Part shown: positions 39,780-51,717 of the stretch, piece after piece | Numbering within the stretch: the first letter of the stretch is position 1 | How the letters are laid out: each line of letters opens with the position of its first letter | Source: Pseudoxanthomonas suwonensis | GTDB taxonomy: Bacteria > Pseudomonadota > Gammaproteobacteria > Xanthomonadales > Xanthomonadaceae | Direction: 5' to 3' | Length of the DNA stretch: 64,000 bases | Assembly (NCBI RefSeq): GCF_010093235.1 | Contig: NZ_PDWP01000008.1 | Coordinates: forward strand, 1 to 64,000 | The notes under the pieces: generated by a model | Seen by the model: the letters and a program-made list of their open reading frames with translations, nothing else | What the model was told of the DNA's origin: nothing | The model's database searches: none | Made by a program: the position numbers and the translations under genes

Positions 39780-40880
39780 ATGCGTTTCACTCTCCAGCGC
39801 GAAGCCCTGCTCAAGCCTTTGGCCCAGGTCGTCAACGTGGTCGAACGGCGGCAGACCCTGCCGGTTCTCGCCAATTTCCTGGTCCAGGTGCAGGACGGGC
39901 AGCTCTCGCTGACCGGCACCGACCTGGAAGTCGAAATGATTGCCCGTGCCCCGGTCGACGACGCGGAGAACGGCGAGATCACCATCCCGGCGCGCAAGCT
40001 GTTCGAAATCGTGCGTGCGCTGCCTGACGGCAGCCGGGTGACCATCAGCCTCTCCGGCGACAAGGTCACGGTGCAGGCCGGACGCAGCCGCTTCTCGCTG
40101 GCGACCCTGCCGGCCAACGATTTCCCGTCCGTCGACGAGGTCGAGGCCACCGAACGCATCAGCGTTCCGGAAGCCGCGCTGAAGGAGCTGATCGAGCGCA
40201 CCGCGTTCGCCATGGCCCAGCAGGACGTCCGCTATTACCTCAACGGCCTGCTGTTCGACCTGCGCGAGCAGAGCCTGCGTTGCGTGGCCACCGACGGCCA
40301 CCGCCTGGCCCTGTGCGAGGCTCCCCTGGAGCAGCCGGTCGGGACCAAGCGCCAGATCATCGTCCCGCGCAAGGGCGTGACCGAGCTGCAGCGCCTGCTG
40401 GAAGGCGGCGACCGCACCCTGGAACTGGAAGTGGGCCGCAGCCATATCCGGGTCAAGCGCGACGATGTCAGCTTCACTTCCAAGCTGATCGACGGGCGGT
40501 TCCCCGACTACGAGGCCGTGATCCCGATCGGCGCGGAGAAGGAAGTGCGCGTGGACCGCGAGGTAATCCGTGCCGCCCTGCAGCGCGCCGCGATCCTGTC
40601 GAACGAGAAGTATCGTGGCGTCCGCGTCGAGATCTCGCCCGGGCAGCTGAAGATCAACGCCCACAACCCGGAGCAGGAGGAGGCCCAGGAGGAGATCGAG
40701 GCCGAGACCAAGGTCGACGGGCTGGCGATCGGCTTCAACGTGAACTACCTGCTGGACGCGCTGGGTGCACTGCGCGACGAGCACATCGTCATTGCCCTGC
40801 GCGATGCCAACTCCTCGGCCCTGGTGCGCGAGGCGGGCAGCGACAAGTGCCGCCACGTTGTAATGCCGCTGCGTCTCTGA
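39780..40880 (+). CDS. dnaN: DNA polymerase III beta sliding clamp
   Basis: 366 residues, the expected length for a three-domain clamp. The N-terminus MRFTLQREALLKPLAQVVNV, central RYYLNGLLFDLREQSLRCVATDGHR-type block and C-terminal CRHVVMPLRL are diagnostic. The clamp encircles DNA and tethers polymerases. A terminator and a parS-like site lie between it and recF. Confidence 0.97.
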   Translation: MRFTLQREALLKPLAQVVNVVERRQTLPVLANFLVQVQDGQLSLTGTDLEVEMIARAPVDDAENGEITIPARKLFEIVRALPDGSRVTISLSGDKVTVQAGRSRFSLATLPANDFPSVDEVEATERISVPEAALKELIERTAFAMAQQDVRYYLNGLLFDLREQSLRCVATDGHRLALCEAPLEQPVGTKRQIIVPRKGVTELQRLLEGGDRTLELEVGRSHIRVKRDDVSFTSKLIDGRFPDYEAVIPIGAEKEVRVDREVIRAALQRAAILSNEKYRGVRVEISPGQLKINAHNPEQEEAQEEIEAETKVDGLAIGFNVNYLLDALGALRDEHIVIALRDANSSALVREAGSDKCRHVVMPLRL

Positions 40881-40895
40881 CCGTGGGTTGCGCCG

Positions 40896-40911
40896 TGTTC
40901 CACGTGGAACC
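40896..40911. promoter_or_regulatory. parS site (ParB-binding) between dnaN and recF
   Basis: TGTTCCACGTGGAACC, 15 of 16 positions of the palindrome found again, perfect, at 41390 and 42023. The core GTTCCACGTGGAAC is the gammaproteobacterial form of the ParB-binding site. Confidence 0.85.
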
Positions 40912-40916
40912 TGGAG

Positions 40917-40942
40917 GACGCCCGGCCGATGCCGGGCGTCTT
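40917..40942 (+). terminator. Hairpin terminator after dnaN
   Basis: Perfect 10-bp arms (GACGCCCGGC/GCCGGGCGTC) with a CGAT loop followed by TT. It ends 18 bp before the recF start and may attenuate rather than fully stop read-through. Confidence 0.7.
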
Positions 40943-40959
40943 GCATTGGGGAACCTGCG

Positions 40960-42090
40960 ATGCGGGTGACCCGGGTCCAGCTGCGCGACTTCCGGCGTTT
41001 CCACGAGACCGCGCTTGAGCCGGGTCCCGGCCTGAACCTGCTGTTGGGATCAAACGGCGCGGGCAAGACCAGCGTCCTGGAGGCCCTGCACCTGATGGCC
41101 TATGGGCGCAGCTTCCGTGGCCGTGTCCGTGATGGACTGGTCCGGGACGGCGCGGATGCGCTTGAGGTCTTCGTGCAATGGGAGCAGGCGGACGGGGTAG
41201 GGGTGACCGGCCTGCGTCGTGCGGGCCTCCGGCACGCTGGAGACAGCTGGACTGGCCGGCTGGACGGGCAGGATGTCGCCCAGCTGGGCGAGCTCTGCGC
41301 CGCGTTGGCCGTGGTGACGTTCGAGCCCGGGAGCCATGCACTGATTTCAGGAGCCGCGGACAACCGGCGCCGTTTCATGGACTGGGGCCTGTTCCACGTG
41401 GAACAGGAGTTCCTCGGGCCATGGCGCCGCTACGCCCGGGCGCTGCGGCAGCGCAACGCGCTGCTCAAGTCCGGCGGCGGCAATGCCCAGCTGGACGCCT
41501 GGGACCATGAGCTGTCCGAGGCGGGGGAAGCGCTGACCGCGCACCGCGAGGCCTACCTGGCCCAGCTCGAACCGCAGGTTCTGGATACGGCGCGCCAGCT
41601 GTCGGATTCGCTGCAGTTGCAGGGGCTCGAGTTCCAGCCGGGATGGCGGCGGAGCGAGCTTTCCCTGGCCGATGCGCTGCTGCTGGGGCGCGAGCGTGAC
41701 CGGGCCCTCGGTTACACCGGAGTGGGCCCGCACCGCGCCGACTGGCGCCTGGGCTTCGTCGGGCTGCCGGGCAGGGACGCCCTGTCGCGCGGCCAGACCA
41801 AGCTGGCGGCGATGGCCATGCTGATGGCCCAGGCCCGGGATTTCGCCCGCCGGCGCGGCCACTGGCCGGTGATGGCGCTGGACGACCTGCCATCGGAGCT
41901 GGATCGCGGGCACCAGCAGCGCGTGCTGGCCTTCCTGGCGGGACAGCCGGGGGTGCAGATCCTGGTCACCGCGACCGAAACGCCTCCGGCCGTTGAGTCC
42001 ATCCAGGGGCTGGCCATGTCCGTGTTCCACGTGGAACAGGGCTCCATCGCCCCGTTGGACGGCGTTCCGGGGCCCGGGGGCGGGGCCTGA
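40960..42090 (+). CDS. recF: DNA replication and repair protein RecF
   Basis: 376-residue SMC-like ATPase that loads RecA at gaps. The N-terminus is RVTRVQLRDFRRFHE, Walker A GSNGAGKTSVLEAL is at residues ~30-43, and RGQTKLAAMAMLMAQA is the signature. Walker B ALDDLPSELDRGH is near 308-320. The protein contains FHVEQ twice because two parS palindromes are embedded in the gene, at codons ~144-149 and ~355-360. The second is near the C-terminus, where RecF is variable. Confidence 0.95.
   Translation: MRVTRVQLRDFRRFHETALEPGPGLNLLLGSNGAGKTSVLEALHLMAYGRSFRGRVRDGLVRDGADALEVFVQWEQADGVGVTGLRRAGLRHAGDSWTGRLDGQDVAQLGELCAALAVVTFEPGSHALISGAADNRRRFMDWGLFHVEQEFLGPWRRYARALRQRNALLKSGGGNAQLDAWDHELSEAGEALTAHREAYLAQLEPQVLDTARQLSDSLQLQGLEFQPGWRRSELSLADALLLGRERDRALGYTGVGPHRADWRLGFVGLPGRDALSRGQTKLAAMAMLMAQARDFARRRGHWPVMALDDLPSELDRGHQQRVLAFLAGQPGVQILVTATETPPAVESIQGLAMSVFHVEQGSIAPLDGVPGPGGGA
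41390..41405. promoter_or_regulatory. parS site inside recF (first)
   Basis: Perfect 16-bp palindrome TGTTCCACGTGGAACA within the recF reading frame, where it encodes LFHVEQ. Confidence 0.9.
42023..42038. promoter_or_regulatory. parS site inside recF (second)
   Basis: Perfect 16-bp palindrome TGTTCCACGTGGAACA 52 bp before the recF stop, encoding VFHVEQ. With the sites at 40896 and 41390 it makes three parS in 1.15 kb. Confidence 0.9.
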
Positions 42091-45424
<3,334 letters not shown>

Positions 45425-45495
45425 GACGCCCGGCTTGACGAAAAGTTAAGCCCTGCACGAAGAAACTTTCCGTGGAACCAACCAAGGGCGGGATC

Positions 45496-46302
45496 ATGAA
45501 ACAGTGGATGCTTGCGGCCGCAGTGGCGGCGGCCCTGGTGGCGTGTGCGAGCACGACTTCGCCAACCGGCCGCAAACAGTACATGGCCTACTCGGACGCC
45601 GAGCTCAACCAGGTCGGCGCGCAGGCCTTCAACGAGATGAAGGCCAAGCAGCAGACCCTCAGCGGCGGCCAGCAGTCGGCCTACGTGCAGTGCGTGGTCC
45701 AGGCGCTGGTCGCGCAGCTGCCGCCGGACTGGCGCTCGCTGCCTTGGGAGACGGCGGTCTTCGTCGATGATTCGCCGAACGCCTTCGCGCTGCCGGGGGG
45801 CAAGGTCGGCGTGCACACGGGAATGTTCAAGGTCGCGAAGAACCAGGACCAGCTGGCCGCGGTGATTGGCCACGAGATCGGCCACGTCTACGCCCGCCAT
45901 ACCAACGAGCGCGTATCCCGCCAGGCGGCGACGACCGGCGTGCTGGGCGTCCTCGGTGCGGTCGCCGGCGCGCGCTACGGGCAGGGCGCGTCGCAGATGG
46001 TTACCCAGGGCGGCAGCACGCTCGCCAACCTGGGCCTGCTCCTGCCGTTCTCACGCACGCAGGAGACCGAGTCCGACGAGATCGGCCAGCAGCTCATGGC
46101 GCAGGCCGGCTTCGACCCGGCCCAGGCGGTCAACCTGTGGGAAAACATGATTGCCGAATCCGGCAGCCGCCAGCCCGAATGGATGTCCACCCATCCGGAT
46201 CCGCAGAACCGCATCGCCACCCTGCGCCAGCGGGCGCCTGCCCTGCAGGGCACCTACCAGGCGGCGCGGAACGCGGGGCGTACACCACGTTGCAGCCCAT
46301 AA
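45496..46302 (+). CDS. M48 family metalloprotease lipoprotein (LoiP/YcaL-like)
   Basis: 268 residues. The signal peptide ends LVAC, a lipobox with Cys at about 17. The zinc motif HEIGHVYARH (HExxH) lies at about residues 126-135, and the third ligand is in QETESDEIGQQLM. Motif NAFALPGGKVGVHTGM is typical of M48C peptidases that work on outer-membrane proteins. The ATG at 45496 starts the signal peptide. Confidence 0.9.
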   Translation: MKQWMLAAAVAAALVACASTTSPTGRKQYMAYSDAELNQVGAQAFNEMKAKQQTLSGGQQSAYVQCVVQALVAQLPPDWRSLPWETAVFVDDSPNAFALPGGKVGVHTGMFKVAKNQDQLAAVIGHEIGHVYARHTNERVSRQAATTGVLGVLGAVAGARYGQGASQMVTQGGSTLANLGLLLPFSRTQETESDEIGQQLMAQAGFDPAQAVNLWENMIAESGSRQPEWMSTHPDPQNRIATLRQRAPALQGTYQAARNAGRTPRCSP

Positions 46303-46408
46303 CATCTTCCTAACGTTCGGTTCCGGTGCTTTCCGTATTGAGGCTGGTTCTGTTAGGTTTGCCGACCCGATCCGCCACCGACCACCGGTGGCATGAAAGA
46401 GGTGATCC

Positions 46409-47578
46409 ATGAAATTCCGCAGCAAGCACGCCGTCCTGTCGATCTTCGTCGCCGCCGCCCTTGGTGGCGTGGTGGCGGTGGACGATGCGTCCGCCCAGTC
46501 CCGCGGGGGCAAGAAGTCGCAGAAGGCCGAGCAGCTGTTTCCGCAGGCGAGCCGCCAGGAGCCGGGGCTGAAGCCGTCGACCAGGCTGGGCAAGAAACTC
46601 CAGAAGCTGATCGACGTCTACAACAAGGACGACAACGCGCAGACCCGCGTCCTTGCCGACGAGATCCTGGCCTCCGCGGATGGCAACGCCTACGACAAGT
46701 CGCTGTCCGCGCAGCTCGCGGCCCAGGCTTCCTACAACCTGGATGACAACGCTGCCGCCAAGGCGTACCTGCAGCAGGCGCTGGAGAACAACGGCCTGGA
46801 GAACAACAACCACTACCAGGCCATGCTGATGCTGGCCCAGCTGCAGCTGGCCGACGACGAGATCGAGCCGGGCCTGGCCACCCTCGACCGCTACCTGTCC
46901 GAGACCGGCTCGACCAAGCCGGAGGACCTGGTCCTGAAGGGCCAGGCCCTGTACCAGGCCGATCGCTTCCAGGAGGCGATCCCGGTGCTGAAGCAGGCGG
47001 TCGAGGCCACCCCGGAGCCCAAGGACACCTGGATCCAGCTGCTGATGGCGTGCTACGCCGAGGCCAACCAGCACGCCGAGGCGATCGCGCTGGCCGAGCG
47101 CCTGGCCGCCAAGAACCCCGCGGACAAGAAGGCCCAGACCAACCTGGCCACCGTCTACGCCCAGGCCGACCAGATGGACAAGGCCGCCGCGGTGCTGGAG
47201 AAGCTGCGCGCCGCCGGCCAGCTGACCGAAGAGCGTGAATATCGCCAGCTTTACATCACCTATGCCAACATGGATGGCCGCGAGAAGGACGTGATCGCGG
47301 TGATCAACGAGGGCATGCAGAAGGGCCTGCTGAAGTCGGACTACCAGACCCACCTGGCCCTGGCCCAGTCCTACTACTACAGCGACCAGATCCCGCAGGC
47401 CATCGAGCAGTGGCAGAAGGCGGCTCCGATGTCCAAGGACGGCGAGACCTACCTGAACCTGGCCCGCGTGCTGTGGCAGGAAGGCCGGATGCCCGAAGCC
47501 AAGCAGGCGGCCCAGCAGGCGCTGGCCAAGGGCATCAGGAAGCCCGAGGACGCCCGCAAGATCATCAACATGAAATAA
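46409..47578 (+). CDS. Secreted tetratricopeptide repeat protein
   Basis: 389 residues with a signal peptide (1-30, cleavage near ASAQ). At least six TPR-like helical pairs follow, for example ADRFQEAIPVLKQAVEATPE, QHAEAIALAERLAAKNPAD and QIPQAIEQWQKAAPM. The gene sits directly upstream of tonB with 130 bp between, a position conserved in Xanthomonads as far as I recall. It may support the TonB system in the periplasm, but this is inference from position. The ATG follows AAGAGGTG. Confidence 0.8.
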   Translation: MKFRSKHAVLSIFVAAALGGVVAVDDASAQSRGGKKSQKAEQLFPQASRQEPGLKPSTRLGKKLQKLIDVYNKDDNAQTRVLADEILASADGNAYDKSLSAQLAAQASYNLDDNAAAKAYLQQALENNGLENNNHYQAMLMLAQLQLADDEIEPGLATLDRYLSETGSTKPEDLVLKGQALYQADRFQEAIPVLKQAVEATPEPKDTWIQLLMACYAEANQHAEAIALAERLAAKNPADKKAQTNLATVYAQADQMDKAAAVLEKLRAAGQLTEEREYRQLYITYANMDGREKDVIAVINEGMQKGLLKSDYQTHLALAQSYYYSDQIPQAIEQWQKAAPMSKDGETYLNLARVLWQEGRMPEAKQAAQQALAKGIRKPEDARKIINMK

Positions 47579-47708
47579 CCCCCTTCCGGGACGCGCCGCG
47601 CCCTAGGCACAGGGCTGCGGTATTGGTATATGCTTGGCGGTTCATGCGGTTTTCACCGTGCATCACGGAACCGCCAGGTTCCAGCCTCACAATCGAGCCA
47701 TTGGCGCA

Positions 47709-48284
47709 ATGACTGAACAACTGGTCGTCCACAGGAACTACGAAGAAACCGAGGACAGCGGGCTAAGCTGGCCGCGCATCATCGGCATCGCGTTCGTCAT
47801 CGCGCTTCATCTGGCGGCGCTGATGTTGCTGCTGATTCCCGCCGTCGCGCCGAAAGCCGAAAAGGAAAAGGAGCGCGCGATCCTGGTGACGCTGGTGGAT
47901 GCTCCGCCGCCGCCGGAGGCTCCGCCGATCGACGTCCCGGAACCGCGTCCGACCGACGTGTTCCAGGAGCCGTCGCCGCCGGCCCCGCCGGCGCCGGTCG
48001 CGGACATCGCGGCGAGCGTGGACATCTCGTCCAAGAACATGAATCCGCCGCGTTACCCGCCCGCCGCCGCGCGTGCCGGTATCGAGGGCGAGGTCATCCT
48101 GGTCATCGACGTCGACGCCAATGGCAACGTAACGAATGTCACGGTCGAGAAGTCCAGTCGTAACCGCGACCTCGACCGTGCCGCGATCGAAGCGGCTCGC
48201 AAGTGGCGCTTCAATCCCGCAACCGTGGGCGGCCAGAAGTCGGCCGGTCGCGTCCGGGTCCCGGTGAACTTCACCTTGGGTTGA
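47709..48284 (+). CDS. tonB: TonB energy transducer
   Basis: 191-residue TonB. The N-terminal anchor (residues ~18-40, with His in ALHLAALMLLL as in classic TonB) is followed by a Pro/Glu-rich spacer (PPPPEAPPIDVPEPRP). The C-terminal domain runs from RYPPAAARAGIEGEVILVI to RKWRFNPATVGGQKSAGRVRVP. It links ExbB-ExbD to outer-membrane receptors. The ATG at 47709 is chosen because it precedes the short cytoplasmic segment. First gene of tonB-exbB-exbD1-exbD2. Confidence 0.94.
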   Translation: MTEQLVVHRNYEETEDSGLSWPRIIGIAFVIALHLAALMLLLIPAVAPKAEKEKERAILVTLVDAPPPPEAPPIDVPEPRPTDVFQEPSPPAPPAPVADIAASVDISSKNMNPPRYPPAAARAGIEGEVILVIDVDANGNVTNVTVEKSSRNRDLDRAAIEAARKWRFNPATVGGQKSAGRVRVPVNFTLG

Positions 48285-48379
48285 TGTCCGAACCCCGCGG
48301 CGGTCCGCCGCCGCGGTAGCCGGGCCTACGTTTCCGCCTTCCTTCTACCTCACCACCAATCCAAACAAAGGTAAGCGTC

Positions 48380-49129
48380 ATGCTGCAGGAACTCTTCATC
48401 GCCGCCGCCGCCGGGGGCAACGCCGCCGGTCTGAACCAGATGGGCTTCGACCATCTGCTCCACGAAATGACCACCAAGCCGGGTGAGTTCGCGGTCTCCT
48501 GGATCGTGCTCATGACCCTGGTCCTGATGTCGGCCGCGTCCTGGTACTGGACCATCTTCAACGCCATCAAGAACATGCGCCTGAAGTCGGCGGCCGACCG
48601 CGTGGTCAACGCCTTCTGGGAAGCCCCGAACGCCCAGGAAGCCATCCGCGTGATGGAAGAGCAGCCGCGCAGCGAGCCGTTCTCGAAGATCGCCCTGGAT
48701 GCCGCCCAGGCGGCTGCCCACCACCAGCGTTCCGAGGCCGGCGGCCTGGGCGAGACCCTGACCCGCTCCGAGTTCGTCGACCGCGCCCTGCGCCAGGCCG
48801 TGACCCGCGAGAGCGCCAAGCTGCAGTCGGGCATGGTGCTGCTGGCCACCGTCGGTGCGACCGCTCCGTTCGTCGGTCTGCTGGGTACCGTGTGGGGCAT
48901 CTACGGCGCCCTGATCAAGATCGGTGCGACCGGTTCGGCCTCGATCGACGCCGTCGCCGGCCCGGTGGGCGAGGCGCTGATCATGACCGCGATCGGCCTG
49001 TTCGTCGCGATCCCGGCCGTGTTCGCCTTCAACTTCTTCAGCAAGATCAACAGCGCCACGATCGCCAAGTTCGACGCGTTCGCTCACGACCTGCACGACT
49101 TCTTCGCCACCGGCTCGCGCGTGCGCTGA
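48380..49129 (+). CDS. exbB: ExbB proton channel protein
   Basis: 249 residues of the MotA/TolQ/ExbB family. Three hydrophobic helices (about 35-55, 150-175, 195-220), with LLATVGATAPFVGLLGTVWGI and GEALIMTAIGLFVAIPAVFAFNFF as the conserved channel regions. It forms the pentameric proton-driven motor with ExbD. Confidence 0.96.
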   Translation: MLQELFIAAAAGGNAAGLNQMGFDHLLHEMTTKPGEFAVSWIVLMTLVLMSAASWYWTIFNAIKNMRLKSAADRVVNAFWEAPNAQEAIRVMEEQPRSEPFSKIALDAAQAAAHHQRSEAGGLGETLTRSEFVDRALRQAVTRESAKLQSGMVLLATVGATAPFVGLLGTVWGIYGALIKIGATGSASIDAVAGPVGEALIMTAIGLFVAIPAVFAFNFFSKINSATIAKFDAFAHDLHDFFATGSRVR

Positions 49130-49171
49130 GCCGGTACCGAAGCGTCGTTCCTGCACTAGACGGAGAGCCCC

Positions 49172-49597
49172 ATGGCCTTCAGTTCCGACAACAGCAGCGG
49201 TCCGATGAACGACATCAACGTCACGCCCCTCGTGGACGTGATGCTGGTGCTGCTCATCATCTTCATCATCACCGCGCCGCTCATGGCGCATAAGGTGAAG
49301 GTCGAGCTGCCCGAGGCCAACCTGGTCCGCTCGCACGACGAAGAGAACGAACGCCTGATGCCGATCACCATCGCGGTGACGGAGGACGGTTCGCTCTTTT
49401 GGAACGACGAGCCGATCACCCGCGAGGTGATGGAGTCGAGGCTGTCCAGCGTTGCCCAGCAGACCCCGCAGCCGCCGCTGAACCTGCGCGCGGACCGCAC
49501 CACCCGTACCGGCATCATCCAGGATGTCATCAAGGTGGCCCAGGGTCAGGGCATGCTCGACATCGGTTTTGTCGCCACCAAAGAGAAGGGGCAGTAA
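49172..49597 (+). CDS. exbD1: ExbD biopolymer transport protein, first copy
   Basis: 141 residues. One N-terminal membrane helix (about 18-40) contains the essential Asp in [20 protein letters not shown], and a periplasmic domain follows. Translation follows a GGAGAG ribosome site. The second exbD starts 3 bp after its stop. Confidence 0.95.
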   Translation: MAFSSDNSSGPMNDINVTPLVDVMLVLLIIFIITAPLMAHKVKVELPEANLVRSHDEENERLMPITIAVTEDGSLFWNDEPITREVMESRLSSVAQQTPQPPLNLRADRTTRTGIIQDVIKVAQGQGMLDIGFVATKEKGQ

Positions 49598-49600
49598 CCC

Positions 49601-50011
49601 ATGGCTTTCAGTACGGGTGGCAACAAGGGCCCAATGGCGGAGATCAACGTCACGCCTCTGATCGACGTGATGCTGGTCCTGCTGATCATCTTCATCGTGA
49701 CCGCTCCGATCATGACCTATCCGATCGAAGTGGCCCTGCCGCAGCGGGTGATCAACCCGCCGCCGGTCACGCGTGAACCGCCGCCGCCGATCGACCTGCG
49801 CATCGACGCCTCCAACCAGGTCTACTGGAACAATGGCCCGGTTGCCCTGGCCAACCTCCAGCAGATGATGGAGACCGAGGTGCAGCGTGATCCGACCAAC
49901 CAGCCGGAGCTGCGCATCGATGCCAGCGGCGACTCGCAGTACGAAGTACTGACGCGTGTGCTGGCCGCGGCGAAGAACGCGGACATGAAGAAGATCAACT
50001 TCGTGCAGTAA
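49601..50011 (+). CDS. exbD2: ExbD biopolymer transport protein, second copy
   Basis: 136 residues, paralogous to exbD1 ([20 protein letters not shown], with the functional Asp kept). The periplasmic domains differ, with a [17 protein letters not shown] stretch here. The X. campestris system likewise has two exbD genes, with only some uptake functions needing exbD2. Confidence 0.94.
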   Translation: MAFSTGGNKGPMAEINVTPLIDVMLVLLIIFIVTAPIMTYPIEVALPQRVINPPPVTREPPPPIDLRIDASNQVYWNNGPVALANLQQMMETEVQRDPTNQPELRIDASGDSQYEVLTRVLAAAKNADMKKINFVQ

Positions 50012-50068
50012 AACGGTGCCTGGCGGCCCTGCCTCCTGCAGCGGCCGGGTCGCCTGGATACTGGAAGA

Positions 50069-50095
50069 ACGCCGCCCTCCGGGGCGGCGTTTTTC
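50069..50095 (+). terminator. Terminator after exbD2
   Basis: Nine-bp arms ACGCCGCCC/GGGCGGCGT with a TCCG loop and five T. It closes the tonB operon. Confidence 0.92.
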
Positions 50096-50268
50096 GTTTC
50101 GGGATGGCCGTGCACCGGACCTGGCCGGATCCGGCCCGGGGCAGCGTGTCGATCGGAGCGCGCGTAGCCGTCTGGCCGGGCTGGTACGTGCAGCGGCCGC
50201 GCAAGGGTGATCGTCCGCCGGACGCCATTGGACCCGGCCCGGTCCGCGACCGCTGCTGGTGGGTTGCG
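50096..50268. other. Gene-poor spacer between exbD2 and pdxJ (left part)
   Basis: No gene is supported here. The whole gap from 50096 to 50578 is GC-rich with open frames but no conserved protein, apart from the LysR-like tail described separately. A degenerate parS-like half site (CCACGTGGAACA) lies at 50427-50438. Confidence 0.4.
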
Positions 50269-50376
50269 CTACCTGTCCGTTCCTTCCCCCGTCGCTTCCC
50301 GGATCGCATCGATGAAGGTGCGCAGCCGCGGTACGGTGGCTGCCGCGACGGGAGCCGGCCTCCCGGGCTCCGCGCC
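50269..50376 (-). pseudogene. Possible 3' remnant of a LysR-type regulator gene
   Basis: A 35-codon minus-strand frame that ends TVPRLRTFIDAIREATGEG and a TAG stop. The pattern PRLRTFIDAIRE resembles the C-terminal helix of LysR regulators (VRAFIDFL-type). An in-frame stop at 50377 and loss of all upstream homology show that it is not an intact gene. Confidence 0.3.
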
Positions 50377-50578
50377 TCAGACCGGTCGATGTGGAAGCGG
50401 CACCGTACGCTGCTGCGAGGGTTCGGCCACGTGGAACATCGGCTGCCGGACTCCATGCCGCCCGCACCGGACCCGGTTGCCCTGCGCGTCCGATGCGGGC
50501 GGCTGGATCCGTGCCAGGCGGAACCGGAACAGGCTGCCAACCACCACCGGATGGAAGGCGGTGCCAGGCCGGTCGCCC

Positions 50579-51334
50579 TCAGCCGTGGCGGGCGAGGATC
50601 TCCAGATAGGCCCTGACCGTCGCGTCCAGGCCTGCGTAAAGGGCTTCGCCGATCAAGGCATGGCCGATCGAGACCTCCTCGACACCCGGAACGCCGGCGA
50701 GGAACGGGCCGAGGTTGGCCTGGGACAGGTCGTGGCCGGCATTGACCCCCAGTCCGGCCGCCTGCGCACGCCTGGCGGTATCCGCGCAGGCGGCGATGGC
50801 GGCACCGGCATCGCCTGAGGCATGGGCGTCGGCATAGGGACCGGTGTAGATCTCGATGCGCTGGGCCCCGCATTCGGCGACGCGCTCGACCCTGGGATTG
50901 CCGGCATCCACGAACAGGCTGACGCGGGCGCCCAGGGCCGTGAAGCCGGCCACCTGGTCAACCAGGGCAGCCAGGTCGCCGGCCAGGTCGAAGCCGTGGT
51001 CGGAGGTCAGCTGGCCGTCGCTGTCCGGTACCAGGGTGACCTGGGCCGGGCGCACCTGCTCGCACAGCGCCAGCAGGCCCGGATACCCGGCGCGCGGCGG
51101 CGCGAAGGGGTTGCCCTCGATGTTCAGTTCCACGCCGTGCGCGGCCACTGCTTCGGCCAGGGGCGGCAGGTCCTCGGCCACGATATGGCGCCGGTCCGGG
51201 CGCGGATGCACGGTGATGCCGTGCGCGCCGGCCGCCAGGCAGGCGCGGGCGGCCGCCAGCACGTCCGGTTCGCGGCCGCCGCGCGAGTTGCGCAGCACCG
51301 CGACCTTGTTGACGTTGACGCTCAGCCGGGTCAT
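50579..51334 (-). CDS. pdxJ: Pyridoxine 5'-phosphate synthase
   Basis: 251-residue TIM-barrel enzyme that condenses 1-deoxyxylulose 5-phosphate with 3-amino-2-oxopropyl phosphate, the last step of pyridoxine phosphate synthesis. The N-terminus [17 protein letters not shown], the catalytic His of [35 protein letters not shown] and [15 protein letters not shown] all match. It converges on exbD2. It overlaps the following small membrane protein gene (upstream in transcription) by 4 bp. Confidence 0.95.
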   Translation of the reverse strand: MTRLSVNVNKVAVLRNSRGGREPDVLAAARACLAAGAHGITVHPRPDRRHIVAEDLPPLAEAVAAHGVELNIEGNPFAPPRAGYPGLLALCEQVRPAQVTLVPDSDGQLTSDHGFDLAGDLAALVDQVAGFTALGARVSLFVDAGNPRVERVAECGAQRIEIYTGPYADAHASGDAGAAIAACADTARRAQAAGLGVNAGHDLSQANLGPFLAGVPGVEEVSIGHALIGEALYAGLDATVRAYLEILARHG

Positions 51335-51606
51335 CGCGCCTGCGGCTCTTCGCCCGCGGCAGCCTGGGCCGCCGCTTCGCGCCGGCGCTGCTCGGCCAGC
51401 TGGCGCAGGCGGTGCAGCTCGACCGGGTCGACCATGGCCACTTCCTCGCGGCTGACCTCGCCGATCCGGTTGCGATACCAGCCCACCACCCAGGCCAGCA
51501 GGAAGCCGACGGTCGCCAGCAGCCAGAGCATGAGCATGCCACCGCTACGGGTGGTGATGGCGAGCATCAGGGCACCGATGGCCAGCAGCAGGTACAGCCA
51601 GTGCAT
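51331..51606 (-). CDS. Small hypothetical membrane protein
   Basis: 91 residues. Two hydrophobic helices (about 3-20 and 25-44) are followed by a charged Arg/Ala/Glu coiled tail ([19 protein letters not shown]). No family recognised. The ATG at 51606 is chosen; it is cotranscribed with pdxJ through a 4-bp overlap. Confidence 0.65.
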   Translation of the reverse strand: MHWLYLLLAIGALMLAITTRSGGMLMLWLLATVGFLLAWVVGWYRNRIGEVSREEVAMVDPVELHRLRQLAEQRRREAAAQAAAGEEPQAR

Positions 51607-51717
51607 AGCGATTCTCCGCAGGTGACGGCGCCTCCCGTGCGCCCCGGCGTAGGCCATGATGCCGCCTCCCGCGCCGGCCGGCCATGCCGCGCATCCGCCA
51701 GCGGGCCCGCCCGTCGC

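Noticed and set aside
50427-50438. Fourth parS-like site (GGCCACGTGGAACA)
   Set aside because: Only the right half matches; the left half has three mismatches, so ParB binding is unlikely.
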